DNA of 64,000 nt from the NCBI GenBank assembly GCA_947579605.1, contig OX388317.1, positions 12,233,384 through 12,297,383 of the forward strand. The letters are read 5' to 3'. The notes beneath the pieces are model-generated. The model did no database searches and was not told the origin of the DNA. It saw only the letters and a list, made by a program, of their open reading frames with translations. The DNA comes from Athripsodes cinereus. Its lineage: Eukaryota; Arthropoda; Insecta; Trichoptera; Leptoceridae. How positions within the stretch are numbered: the first letter of the stretch is position 1; each line of letters starts with the position of its first letter. This document shows positions 32,678 through 44,147 of this stretch, one piece after another. Made by a program: the position numbers and the translations under genes.

Positions 32678-34424
32678 TAATAATCATTTTCCTTCATTTT
32701 GACTGAAATTATTCAAAGAACATTTCAATATTTTGCGTTTAAACTGCATATTGTTAAGATTTTTTGATGATATTATTTTATTATAATTTTGTTTTTATAA
32801 TCATTTTGGTTTCGTCAAAACCATACATACATAATATCAAATAACTTATAATAGTATTGGTTAGATCAGCTTTTAGCCATGCCAGTGACATCATGTTTTA
32901 GTACCTTTATATTATTAGATATGTTGCCTTAGCAAAACTATTCCACATCCATCATAGTCCATTGTATGTAACATTATCTTCCATTCCATTCCATTTTATC
33001 TTCACAAAAGACAAGTTTTATATTTCATCAAGTTGCATAGTTTGTATTGAATTGGTAAATAAATACTAACAATAAAATAGTACAAGCATACAAAAGAAAA
33101 CAAAACAGTATTTTTATCAGCGTAACTGAAGTTGTTATAAAGTCTAAATGGATCTTGTTTTATAATACAACTTAACAAAATTAATAATTTTCAAAATATT
33201 TAATTGTCCTCAAATTATACGGAATAAGATATATTTTATAATTTATCTGTGTTATAATTATTATGAACAAAAATGACATAAATAAACAATTGTATAACAT
33301 CAAAACAAATTTTAATGACTAAGCTGAATTTTTTGGTCAATTTAATTTCTCCGTAATTTAAGACTCCGCAGCGGAATGATGAATTATTAATTTGTAAAAA
33401 CAATGTCTTTTTAAAATTAAAATATTTTGTTATAAACCTAAATACACTCCAAATACCCTTATTTTAAGTACTATGCTTGTGTTTGGTGGAGTGAGTCGAG
33501 AACTGGTAGAAGCGAATTCGAGTCTCTCGATTTCAAGTACAAAACTCTACCATCATGCTACCAACCACCTCAAAAAGAAACACAGTTTTGTGATTAAAGA
33601 GATAAAATAAAATTCGAAGTTATTTTAAATTAAGATACTTAAAAAATATTCTAAATCGTAATCATCAAACGAAAATAATGTTTGATTAATGCTTTGATAA
33701 AAGTTCACCAACATTATATTAGAATATATAAAGTAGTAAGAATATATTCAATATGAATTTGTTTCGCAGAGAAATATTAGATTGTAAAAATTGGTCTAAC
33801 ACGTGAAAATCTAAGATGTTTATGTATGAGTATGGACTATATTATAATCTACAAGTTCTCCACAAGAAAGATGTGAACCAACCAGAAAATATTATTAGAA
33901 TTTCTTAATATGATGTGAGACATCACTTAGTAAAATAAAGAAAACATAAAACTGGAATATCTTAAACTAAACAACACTGAGTTATTATTAAGAGACACCT
34001 CTGACAGATACAGTCCCTTGGAGTTCTTCCAAAAATATCTTTCAGTTGTATGTATTATTTGACTGAAACATTGGAATTGTACAGGACAATTTCATTGCAC
34101 GGTGCATCACAAGTTGTATGACATTTGGCATGGACTTGATTCCAATTACTTAAAGTTTCGCTTTATTTTTATATTTTACATTCAAACCAAACAAACGACA
34201 TCAATACAAGTTTTCAATAGTATTTCTTAGAGTCTTATATTAAATAACTAACTATACAACTGTTCAAATACATTATTCTTACTTCAAACAACAGTTTGAC
34301 TAAATAAGTTGATCATTTATTACCTTTTTTACTTATATATTATATTTTTTTGAGTGGTAAATTTATGAAAGTTCTTTTTTACTTATATTAAAACGATTTG
34401 ATGAAAAACACACTGTAAGTTTCA
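32678..34424. other. No gene recognised
   Basis: AT-rich, no domain-bearing ORF, no terminal repeats seen. Confidence 0.4.
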
Positions 34425-34500
34425 CTATATAAATTTTATTTTTTTAATAGGCTTTTCGGACTTCATCCATTCAGTCCATCTTCAGTGTCAATAACTTAGA
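34425..34500 (-). repeat. Possible Penelope-like terminal segment
   Basis: The minus strand reads GACACTGAAGATGGACTGAA, TGGATGAAGTCCGAAAAGCC, then an A/T-rich run and TATAGTGAAACTTACAGTG. The 'GAAGATGG...GTCCGAAA.GCC' layout is like Penelope-like element ends and like the 18.5 kb foldback. Low certainty. Confidence 0.4.
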
Positions 34501-35164
34501 AACTAAAACAAATAAATAGACTTAAGTTAGGTACTAATAAGAGGGAGCGGAGTGTGGGGTTGATGGTGTAAGTATGAATTTCGAAGAAGAACTATTGAAG
34601 AACTGAGAACTAAGAACAAAGAAAACAAACCATAATTCAAATAACCAGAGACAATGGTTACAAGGAAGAAGACATATCAACATTCTACATAAGAAAGAAA
34701 AACTAATAACTATACACAAATACATAAGTATACCCACATGTGAGGATCTTACAATGCACTTCTGTCACTTTATTGTATGTATGTAAATCGCGATTGATTT
34801 CAGCAAAGGTTATCATGGAGATATGATATTTTTTATTATCAGTTGGTTTATAGAATTTTAATAATATAATTCCATTTAGAGATACCCTTTATCGAAATTA
34901 CACTTTTTTTCTGGGCTGACGATCTCACACCCTATAAATATTATAAACTAGTTTTAAAATTTGCTTCACTCGGACTATTAAATCGACAAATTAATAAAAC
35001 AGTTGTTTATAAAATAAGGAAAAAAAATTGAGTAATATCAAAATATTACGACAATTATTAATAAAAATATCCGTGATACAAGTATTTCAAGAAAACGCCC
35101 CAATTTTTCGCAAAATATTAACTATTTATTTTCGCATAGAACAAAACTACAAACAATTGTGGAA
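34501..35164. other. No gene recognised
   Basis: AT-rich, no recognisable feature. Confidence 0.35.
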
Positions 35165-35415
35165 CCAACGGATGATAAAAGGATGGCATAGAGAATAATT
35201 ATATTTGTCTGAAAGAGGAGGTGTAAGGGAGTGCGGGCGTCCGATGACCACGTGGCTTAATCACGTAGATCAAATTCTCAATAACGACCATGCATTGAAT
35301 AAGAGAAAACGAAATAAAATAAACTAAGGATAGGTGTAAAATCTAAATAGTGTTCCATCCTCTTTGCGTCCTCCACTTGGGATAAGGCATGAGGGTATAG
35401 AATAGAATATGATAA
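35165..35415 (+). pseudogene. LINE RT tail, same family as 42.1 kb
   Basis: The plus strand reads GRPMTTWLNHVDQILNNDHA, then LNKRKR, followed by non-coding sequence and a 3' box CTCCACTTGGGATAAGGCAT, GAGGGTATAG. The sister copy at 42115-42347 reads GRPRVTWLEHVDQILKDGRV and CCCCACTTGGGATACGGCGT. Degenerate and 5'-truncated. The foldback element starts 31 bases on. Confidence 0.7.
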
Positions 35416-35445
35416 GGTAGAAATAATATACATACCTACATGGAC

Positions 35446-36387
35446 GCGTATTTTGAAAGTATACAATGCCATTACGCACAGGTTGGGACTGCTCGCGTAT
35501 AGTTTCAAGTAGTAATAAGCATAAATATTTTTAGAAACTATACATGGTTATTACGCTCTTATCGTGTATATTTTCCAATAACGTTACATTAAAATTTGTG
35601 TGGAAAACAAACTGCACAAGTTTCCATTGCGGAATAAACGTGCACATTTTCTAAGTGCTACACAAGGCAACGTTCTTAGAATGTATACGCGACTAGTTTC
35701 CATGTAGCCATTTTGATTTGTTGCTTTCTCTTTTTTTCATATATAATTGCTTTTATTATTTTTTACGTCTTGTTTTTGTAATTAATTTTTTATTGCTTTT
35801 ATTTGTACCTGTATATTTGTTATTTTGGATTTACTTGTTGGTGTTATAATTTCTGAAATTTGTTAACATGTAAAAGCGAAAATTGTAAATGTACTTAAAA
35901 TGAAAATATACAATGAGAAACAACACTCATTTATAATTGAAATAAATAAATATTTTTATTATTATTTTACTGGCGTCGTTTTAAAGTAGCACTTAAGTAC
36001 TTAAACATTTGTGTTTCTTCTATATTATAAAAATATTTTTGATCTTTGTTTTGTTTTATAATAAAAATATTCATAAAATATTATAAAAAAAAATTATTAT
36101 AAAAATATTTTTATAAACCTACACGATAAGAGCGCAATAACCATGTATATTTAAAAATATTTATGCTTATTAATATTTGAAACTATACGCGAGAAGTCTC
36201 AACCTATGCGTAATGGTGTTGTATACTTTCAAAATACGCTTCACTGAATCAGCGTCAGAAAGTATACGCGACAATTACGCAGAAATCGTGTATATTTTCT
36301 GAGATTATTTTTCGTTACACAATTTGAAAACATACATTGCAAGAACACTATGAATGCGTACTGGCATTGTATACTTTCAAAATACGC
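35446..36387. mobile_element. Foldback / Mutator-like element, 942 bp, 9-bp duplication
   Basis: The outer inverted ends start GCGTATTTTGAAAGTATACA at 35446 and end with the complement at 36387 (25 bases perfect). The flanks carry an identical 9-bp TACATGGAC (35437-35445 and 36388-36396). The left 120 bases also match, inverted, an inner block at 36119-36239, so the right side carries two terminus copies. TATACGCGA/TCGCGTATA units recur at 35490, 35688, 36186 and 36265. The middle is AT-rich, non-coding, with repeated AAAATATTTTT units at 36030-36115. A 9-bp duplication with long, repeated inverted ends suggests a Mutator-like or Foldback family. It has no transposase. Confidence 0.88.
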
Positions 36388-36396
36388 TACATGGAC

Positions 36397-37917
36397 ATGC
36401 CTAAAGAATGAGTTTTTGTTTAGAATGTATGTACATATTATTGTTCGTCTGTTTTTCTTTATTACGGTGTCTATAAAAGACACTTGGAAATATAAACATA
36501 CATACATATAATATATTCACGACCTGATCCAAAATATTTATGTGAAGGTTATATTGTAAAATTTACCTAGAAACGCTAAGACAATATTTAAAAAGAGGGA
36601 AATGGTTTTTTCAGTTATAATCAAGCAATGTTTGATGTCTGACGGTCGATCCCAAAGACGGTTGAAGGAAAATTTATGAACAATTTAGATGCCTCCTCTT
36701 TCAAATATTCATACAGAATAAAACACTTTTATATCATTCTTTATAAATTAAACATAAATATTATATTGGTGTCGTTTGGGTATGTATCGAGTTCCTTCTT
36801 TAAAAGAATCTAGATTCATCATGAAATAGAACTTGATACTATCACAATAAACAATTATTGTTTATGTCATAAAAGTAGGTTGACAGCAGGATTGATCCCT
36901 CGGACTTTTTGCTTGTAAGTCCAAAACTATCATACCTATTCGCCGATTAACTCTTTTTGAAAAATTAATCAATTGATCATGATTTTGAGATTTTATTCTT
37001 TGTAGATACACCACTATAGAATATTTAAAATCTTAAATATAGAGATGAGGTATGCTTTCTATCTTGGAAGTAACACTTTTAATGGCACATGGATAATGCT
37101 CCTGCTTCTTCATTTATCGTCTTGTAAGGGATGTCGTGATAATATAGAGGGTGAGGCACATTTTACAACATTCCTAACTCTGTGATACAGTTGTCAACTA
37201 AAATTGCTACGTATACATACGAGAGTAAGTATGCATTATGTACATCCTTAGGTACGTACTCTCTGTTCATGATATTCTTTTGATTTTTTTTAGTCATTCA
37301 AAATTTTACGGTATCACGCAAATACATTAATTATATAAAGTAATAAATTAACAGACAAATTACTTTGGAACCCAAAACACACTTTCATCACAAAAGTATC
37401 CACACAAGATCAATTGCCTGAACAGGTGTGGTATTTTGTCCAGTGTAAATATTTTCAGTCTGTTAGGAACCAACCAACAAAGTGAAAAGGTATTATAATA
37501 ATATGTCATTGTCTGAGATTTGTAGTACCTATATGAGTAAGTACTGTTATTCCAGACATAAGGGAATTCTGCTACTACGAGCACGCATCACGCGTCCATT
37601 TGGTGCAATGAATCACTTCTGACGGGCTATTAATAAAGAAGTGTTCAGTATAGGGACTCAAAACGCATTTACATTATCGATGTAATATTATAAACATATA
37701 CGCTTTCATCACTACTAAAACTTAATAGACAAAAGAGGAGGAAAATAAATATCGACTTAATTTACTTTTTTGTAAGCTTTGTTCTTATTTTATATGAAAC
37801 ATCAAATTGACATGAAATGCCAATGTCAATCTTTAAAAGCGAATATTTTTTACTTTTAAGATATAAAAATCCATCTTATTTTTCTCCTTTTACACTTGCG
37901 CGTTCAAAACAATATAC
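36397..37917. other. Unassigned, with one repeat 'A' trace and a tRNA-like block
   Basis: 36890-36952, minus strand, has a tRNA-like layout (GGACTTACAAGC loop region and GGGATCAATCC as a B-box), perhaps a SINE head, but is weak. 37020-37150 (plus) is a decayed repeat 'A' copy (AGAGATGAGGTATGC, then CTTGTAAGGGATGTCGTGAT). The rest is AT-rich with no gene. Confidence 0.4.
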
Positions 37918-37921
37918 CTAC

Positions 37922-38699
37922 TGTAACACCACGTAATTTTTATATGGCATAATAATAATATCACCCGCCGGATTCAACTAGCAGCCGCTACCGAAACACA
38001 GGAAGCGTCTATTAGTCACCCGATTTGCCGATAGATGTCTCATCGACGGAATGTTCGCGAACCCTCTAGAAGCTTCCAGAACAATCTAACCGGAAATAAG
38101 AAGGCGGAGTCCAAGGCTAAGGTACATCCCCCTCCATCGTGACATCCACCACCAAGGCTACGATCAGCTGTTCCTTACTGCTGAAAGGGTATATAAACAG
38201 GAACACTCCATACAATCGACAGATCGCATCGGCCCATCCTGGGCCTAGGTACTCCTTAAACCTATATGCTGGTCACCTGCTGTACTGTGCCATCACAGGC
38301 GGTTAGGTGGTGCATTCCTTTCATACCTATACCTATATGCTGGTCACCTGCTGTACTGTGCCATCACAGGCGGTTGGGTGGTGCATTCCCTTCATACCTA
38401 TACCTGAATACCTATACCTATATGCTGGTCACCTGCCGTGCTGTGCCATCACGATCGGTTAGGTGGTGCATTCCTACATGCTAGTTTCTTCCTAGTGAGG
38501 ATCAGTGTAGTAGTTTAATTGTGGTATGTTTTGTTGCATAGGTATATGTAAATAGTGTTAAGTCATAAATAAAAGTGTTAATAGTGTTTATTGTTTAATT
38601 CTCTCGGTGTACCCCTTCAGGGACTACACCTGGCGCCCAAAGTAATTTTAGTCTTGTCTCTCTGCTCTCCCCATAAGGGAGGAAATAACTGGTGTTATA
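37922..38699 (+). repeat. 5' LTR
   Basis: It starts TGTAACACC and ends GGTGTTATA, an inverted pair with one mismatch. A TATATAAA box lies at 38190-38197 and AATAAA at 38568-38573. Between them a unit of about 70-85 bases (CTGGTCACCTGC, GCCATCAC, GGTTAGGTGGTGCATTCC) occurs three times. An alternative reading ends the LTR at ...CAGGGACTACA (38627) and takes TGGCGCCCAAAG (38630) as primer site, which looks like the start of a tRNA-Lys match; the longer reading is favoured because the flanking CTAC duplication only fits it. Confidence 0.9.
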
Positions 38700-40573
38700 A
38701 ATGGCGGCCCAACTCGTGGCACGAAAACGACCCTGAACTATTGAAAGTGGTAAGTGAACAATCGTAGTTATACTGTACTTCAAAAATCTGTGAAAGTGTT
38801 TTCTTAAAAAGGAAAAAAAACTTTTGATAGTATTTGTAAAAACAATTATAATAGTGCTCAATAGTGATAAATGTTATTGAACTGTATTATGCAAACTTAT
38901 ATGTAGTCGTTTGCTATAGTGTTCATAAATAATTATAATAGTTAAGTGTGTAAATAATCATAGTTGTACTGTAGGCACTCATCGAACACTTACGGTACAC
39001 AGTGAAAGAGTTTTTCATAAGAACTATGTCGGTGCAATGTGCTTATATTAGCTACCTCCATGAATAAACTGTTTATAAGTTGTGTTGTTTATTTTGAATC
39101 TACAACGGTGCACAGTAAAATTATTGTATTATAGAATATGTTGCAAAAGTACGTACTAAATATATTATATATAAATAATTTTGTACAAGAAAATAACAAT
39201 CCTTGTAAACTTTAACTCAAATAGACTGTATACAAATATTTATACTATGTTTTGATAGAATGCTTGACAGTGTGTAATCTTGTGTTTTACAAAAGTATTA
39301 TAGAGGTGTTACATTGCACACTTTGAGACAGGTATGATGAACAATATGTAAAATTATTGCGAAAGTATCGTCGTGCACATTGTGAAATGGTTTCATCTTC
39401 TTTTTTTTGCAAGCGAAGCAAATATGCCATCATGTGACAATAATATTAAAAAAATGATAATGATTTATTGATTATGGGAAAATTATAATAATAAAATATT
39501 GATTTGGTAAAACTAATAATAATAAGATTTTGTTAAATAAATGATATGTAGTAATAGTATTATTAAAGTAGTATGTCGCGTAATACTTAAAGAGTACACC
39601 CGTCCGCCATTGTTGTGCAAATTGTCAAGAGTGCTGAATCGCTTTATCAAAGTTGAGAAATGTGCAAGGGACAATGTAAATAATATAATAGTGTAAAAAT
39701 GTTAAGATTTTTATCAAAATATTTTCCGTTTATATATTCAATAATCATTAAGAGTTGTAAATAAACGAATTTGTAGTTGTGTATAAAACAAGAAATAATC
39801 TGTAGAACATTTTTTAGTAATGTAAATGTAATAATTCACAGTGTATGAAATCTTGTAGAAGAGGTGTTCCTTCTCCGGTTTCGCGTTGTTATTAAGTGTT
39901 GTGTTCAACACCTCACATCACTGATGATGATGATGTTTATGCCCTGTGCCAGATCTTGCGAACAGGCACAAAGGAAGCGGCATTTGAAGAATAAATACCC
40001 CGAGAGCAGAATGTCTCTCGTCAGCAAAGTGACACTTAAAGAATGGGTGTCCATCGGTAAGAGTGGTGCACACAACGCATACTTCTCAAGGACGTAGCAA
40101 CGGGTACGTTCTGTCCAAGGGGAGGAGATTTGAATTCATCTAATTGGAGCAAATCTGATCCAAGGGGAGGAGAATAGTATATATCAAATTGAAGCAGTTT
40201 TGATCCAAGGGGAGGAATCAAGCTGCGTCTCATCCAGGAGAAGCTACCATCGAATCAGCAAGACTACCAGCCTATTCATCGAGCAGAACTACCAGCAAAT
40301 CAAACTGACATGTATTATCTGCTAATCACACTAGCAGAACTATCTACCATTTATCCCGCAGCATTTTTTGCTTATCAATTAATGCCTGCTATTCAACTAG
40401 TGAAGCTGCATACCTTCGGTCTACCTTCGCAGCCAACAAATTTTAATAAACAGGGGAACCTGCCACTCATTTGGCAGGACAGCCTGTAAGGGGAGACACC
40501 CGATTACGTAACACCGTGTTACATTTAGAAGCTGGATCATCGTCGGGGCGCCTTCAGATCCAGAAGGGGAGTC
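38700..40573 (+). other. LTR-element interior, non-coding
   Basis: AT-rich with many GTGTAAATAATAATAG-like stretches and no long frame. The 77-residue frame at 39864-40097 does not match a retroviral-type domain I know. The right 500 bases are less AT-rich and carry the repeated purine tracts CCAAGGGGAGGA (about 40117, 40162, 40206), which could act as extra plus-strand primers. Confidence 0.7.
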
Positions 40574-41342
40574 TGTAACACCACGTAATTTTTATATGGC
40601 ATAATAATAATATCACCCGCCGGATTCAACTAGCAGCCGCTACCGAAACACAGGAAGCGTCTATTAGTCACCCGATTTGCCGATAGATGTCTCATCGACG
40701 GAATGTTCGCGAACCTTCTAGAAGCTTCCAGAACAATCTAACCGGAAATAAGAAGGCGGAGTCCAAGGCTAAGGTACATCCCCCTCCATCGTGACATCCA
40801 CCACCAAGGCTACGATCAGCTGTTCCTTACTGCTGAAAGGGTATATAAACAGGAACACTCCATACAATCGACAGATCGCATCGGCCCATCCTGGGCCTAG
40901 GTACTCCTTAAACCTATATGCTGGTCACCTGCTGTACTGTGCCATCACAGGCGGTTAGGTGGTGCATTCCTTTCATACCTATACCTATATGCTGGTCACC
41001 TGCTGTACTATGCCATCACAGGCGGTTGGGTGGTGCATTCCCTTCATACCTATACCTGAATACCTATACCTATATGCTGGTCACCTGCCGTGCTGTGCCA
41101 TCACGATCGGTTAGGTGGTGCATTCCTACATGCTAGTTTCTTCCTAGTGAGGATCAGTGTAGTAGTTTAATTGTGGTATGTTTTGTTGCATAGGTATATG
41201 TAAATAGTGTTAAGTCATAAATAAAAGTGTTTATTGTTTAATTCTCTCGGTGTACCCCTTCAGGGACTACACCTGGCGCCCAAAGTAATTTTAGTCTTGT
41301 CTCTCTGCTCTCCCCATAAGGGAGGAAATAACTGGTGTTATA
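40574..41342 (+). repeat. 3' LTR
   Basis: Same sequence as 37922-38699, except C/T at the GAACCTTCTAGAAG site, G/A in TGTACTATGCC and a 9-base deletion of TTAATAGTG-type sequence after the poly(A) signal. Preceded directly by the purine tract AGAAGGGGAGTC. Confidence 0.92.
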
Positions 41343-41346
41343 CTAC

Positions 41347-42114
41347 CTATTTTCACACGAAAATATTGTGTAAACTTTTTCCATGTAATTTCAAAGGATA
41401 TGATGCAGGTTTCTTATATCCTCACAATTTACTGTAAAAATAATGTACGAAATCATTTATACGCATTTAAAAAAATGTAATTGAAATCATAAACTTTTTA
41501 TTAATAAGTCTCATTTTATAGTTTACTTTCAAGAACTCAACTCAGCTCTTATGTTCCATTAAGTTATTATCCAGAACAATCGCTTCACATGCATCAGAGA
41601 ATAATTCACAAAAAAGATCATCGTTTCACTTGCATGAGAGAATTCACAGAAACAATAATCGATATTGTCATTGTGCATCGTAATGTATTATTTGCATCTC
41701 TACGGCCGTAACGCATGTTCTAGTGTAAGAGAGCAGTTAATATTGTGTCAAATAAACAACACGGAGACAGTGTTATCATTCGCGACTAGATATAGATATA
41801 CATAAAGGATCAACCAATGATAATGTACCTATTATACCTATATTACATACATAAGATAATTGATGAAGCTTTGTATGCAATTTATATTAAGCGCTTAATC
41901 ACTTTATCGTGTACATGTAGTAACAACAAGGAGAGGTCATTGTCTATCTCCACATTACTCGTATGCGTTTCAATTAAACATGAAAAGGATATCCGGCTAG
42001 TATTCGATATCAGATATACCCGGCTTAGTTAAAGTATCAAGACGGATACCAAATAGTAGCTCAATATTCATAGAAAACCGGAGTTGTAATAGTGCTATCC
42101 ATATTATTGTCACC
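41347..42114. other. No gene recognised
   Basis: AT-rich right flank of the LTR element. ORF-sized frames here are short and unassigned. Confidence 0.35.
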
Positions 42115-42347
42115 TGATGGTGAGGAAGCGCGGGCGTCCGAGAGTTACATGGCTTGAACATGTAGATCAAATTCTCAAGGACGGCCGTGTTTTGAGTAAG
42201 AGAAATCGACGTGCGTGCCTGAGAAATTGTATGACTGTGGAGGAGGCGAAAGAAGTATGTAAGGGCAGATCTAATTAGCGTTCCGTTCACTCTGCCCACC
42301 CCACTTGGGATACGGCGTGAGGGAATAGATAGATAGATAGACAGATA
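42115..42347 (+). pseudogene. LINE RT tail with (GATA)n end
   Basis: The plus strand reads KRGRPRVTWLEHVDQILKDG, RVLSKRNRRACLRNCMTVEE, AKEVCKGRSN, then a stop and the 3' box CACCCCACTTGGGATACGGC GTGAGGGA, ending in repeated GATA units (42325-42347). It is the best preserved member of the family seen at 258-720 (minus), 35.2 kb and 52.6 kb. It has no RT core. Confidence 0.78.
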
Positions 42348-42439
42348 TTTATTTTAGCAACGAATATAATAGATTTAAATGTAAAATGTGCTTCTTTACT
42401 GTGGGGGTTCAACATAACCAACAGATAAATTACAATACA

Positions 42440-42600
42440 ATTATTGTATTATTATGTATGTATTTTTGTGTGGGTGTACAAGTGTATAATATAGTTTTTG
42501 TATCTTGCTAAAGGCGTTAGCCGTATATCTGGTTAATAAATCCCTCCGCACAAGCATTTGGTTGCTTATGGAGGGAGCATATTTTTACTGTGTATAATAT
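42440..42600 (+). repeat. LINE 3' end with GGCGTTAGCC hairpin
   Basis: Contains CTAAAGGCGTTAGCCGTATA, then TCTGGTTAATAAA and a hairpin CCCTCC...AAGCA / TGCTT...GGAGGG at 42541-42576. A similar block TTAAAGGCTTTAGCCGTCTA TATGTTTAAAT stands at 43962-43995. These are probably 3' ends of related LINEs; no protein remains. Confidence 0.5.
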
Positions 42601-42913
42601 TATTTTGTTATTGTAATATCAATATATACTGGGTATTTATGAATGAAATAATAAAATAAAAAAAAAATCGATGCAAAATGATTTTTCAAATTGAGTAAGA
42701 TCCACACAGGATAATTCTGGCAAATTCCTAGCTTTCTTTCCTAGTTTCGAATATCTCCAAATATCCGAAATCCGCTAAAAATACAATTAGTTTTATGACT
42801 AGTCTCTATTCATTACGAACTTGAATATAGCAAACGATAACTCACTTAGGACTAAATACTTCATACAATGGCCTATTATTCGGCAATCCGGTTCAGAATC
42901 TTGCCGAATATTT

Positions 42914-43338
42914 CGCACATTGAAAACAAAAGTGGCATTATACAAAAAACATGATTTTTCAGTATAGCCGTTTAAAGTTTTTGGTTTTGTTCTATAGTTT
43001 ACACCTCTACTTGTTTCTTGAATACATTATTTATACAAAGTAATACATAAAAATGACACTATACTTAAAATGTCATTTATGCATTTAGTCTTTCCTTAAA
43101 TTAATGTACAACCACTGCGGCCGTTTGACTCAACCTGGTATAGTGTCACTTTATTAATTAGCAACTTGAAGCTTATACAAAAAGTACAAACCGATACCAG
43201 TGACCTCTAGGGAAAACTAAACAAGCTATTGGAATAGGTGTTTTTGTATTGGATGCGTTTTAATTTGAGCGTTTTAAACATCGTTTAAACTCAAAATTGA
43301 CATTTTTTGTATACTGCCACTTTTGTTTTCAATGTGCG
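42914..43338. mobile_element. MITE, 425 bp
   Basis: Inverted ends CGCACATTGAAAACAAAAGT (42914 on) and the complement ending at 43338 match over about 35 bases with one or two differences, including GTGGCA.TATACAAAAAA. The interior is AT-rich, non-coding. No convincing target duplication was found, so the superfamily is open. Confidence 0.8.
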
Positions 43339-43961
43339 ATTAGTTTTTTCTGATATCCAGATGAAACGCTATTTATTTCATAACTAACTCAATGTATTAC
43401 AAGCTTGAATATAATATGTTGAAAGTTAGAGTTGAAAGCTCGGATGATAAATTGAAAATTGAAGATATTTTCAAGCATTAGGTATATGAAGAAATTACTG
43501 AAATTATGTCAAGTTCTGGATACCTGGAAATTTTGTGTATGATGTGTGACAAGACGTGTGGCATAATAATTTAATATCTTCAACTTTTTGACGGATTGAA
43601 CGTCAATTTAAATGATAGATTTTGTTTCATTAAATTTAGGAGTTTGAATTTCATTTGTAAAATAACATTTAATAAAACTTATTCGACGACAGAGAAAACA
43701 TCTTATAGACTAGGTACTAATTATTTTTAAAACTTGTGAGTAACAAATATTTGGGTCATTATAAAAACAAACTGATGATCTTAGATGAAAATCATCATCT
43801 TTTTAAAACCAAAATAATGTAGATGTTTATTGATTGAGATGGCGTTAATTTTGTAAAATTGCATATCATTGTGATGTCGTTGTTTTTGTTGTTTGTTGAT
43901 GCTTGGAATGAGTAATATGTGATTTTTCTTTTTTATGTACTGTATGATTTAAATTTAATGT

Positions 43962-44147
43962 TAAAGGCTTTAGCCGTCTATATGTTTAAATAATTTAATA
44001 AATAAATATTTATTTATGAGAACAAACAAACTTTTGTTGAGTTTTGTAACACAATGTTTGACAATGAATTTGCAAGTCGAAACCAGATTACAATTATTGA
44101 ACCTATGAATAAATACAGTAAAACTCACCAACAGTTTGTTCTCATAA
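43962..44147. repeat. LINE 3' motif followed by small inverted repeat
   Basis: 43962-43995 holds the AAAGGCTTTAGCCGT motif. Directly after, TTATGAGAACAAAC (44014-44027) and its complement (44134-44147), with partly paired ACTTTTGTTGAGTTTT / AAAACTCACCAACAG inside, form a foldback of 134 bases, probably a small MITE. Confidence 0.55.

Larger units (their letters stand above)
37922..41342 (+). mobile_element. Non-autonomous LTR retrotransposon (3.4 kb)
   Basis: Two direct repeats of 778 and 769 bases bound a 1.87 kb interior. The flanks carry a 4-bp duplication CTAC (37918-37921 and 41343-41346). The repeats differ by two substitutions and one 9-base deletion that I can see, so insertion is recent. 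The interior begins with AATGGCGGCCCAACTCGTGG, a primer-binding-site-like start (TGG two bases after the LTR), and ends in a purine tract AGAAGGGGAG just before the 3' LTR. It has no gag, protease, RT or integrase frame, so it must borrow proteins from a relative. Three further CCAAGGGGAGGA purine tracts occur at about 40117-40217 and one AAGGGGAGA near 40490. Orientation is from the TATA box and poly(A) signal. Superfamily (Gypsy or BEL) is open. Confidence 0.92.

Noticed and set aside
36890..36952. tRNA-like block on the minus strand
   Set aside because: The B-box is acceptable but the arms do not pair well; not called as tRNA.
38266..38484. 72-residue frame repeated at 40918-41136
   Set aside because: It lies in the LTR and results from the internal triple repeat; no protein signature.
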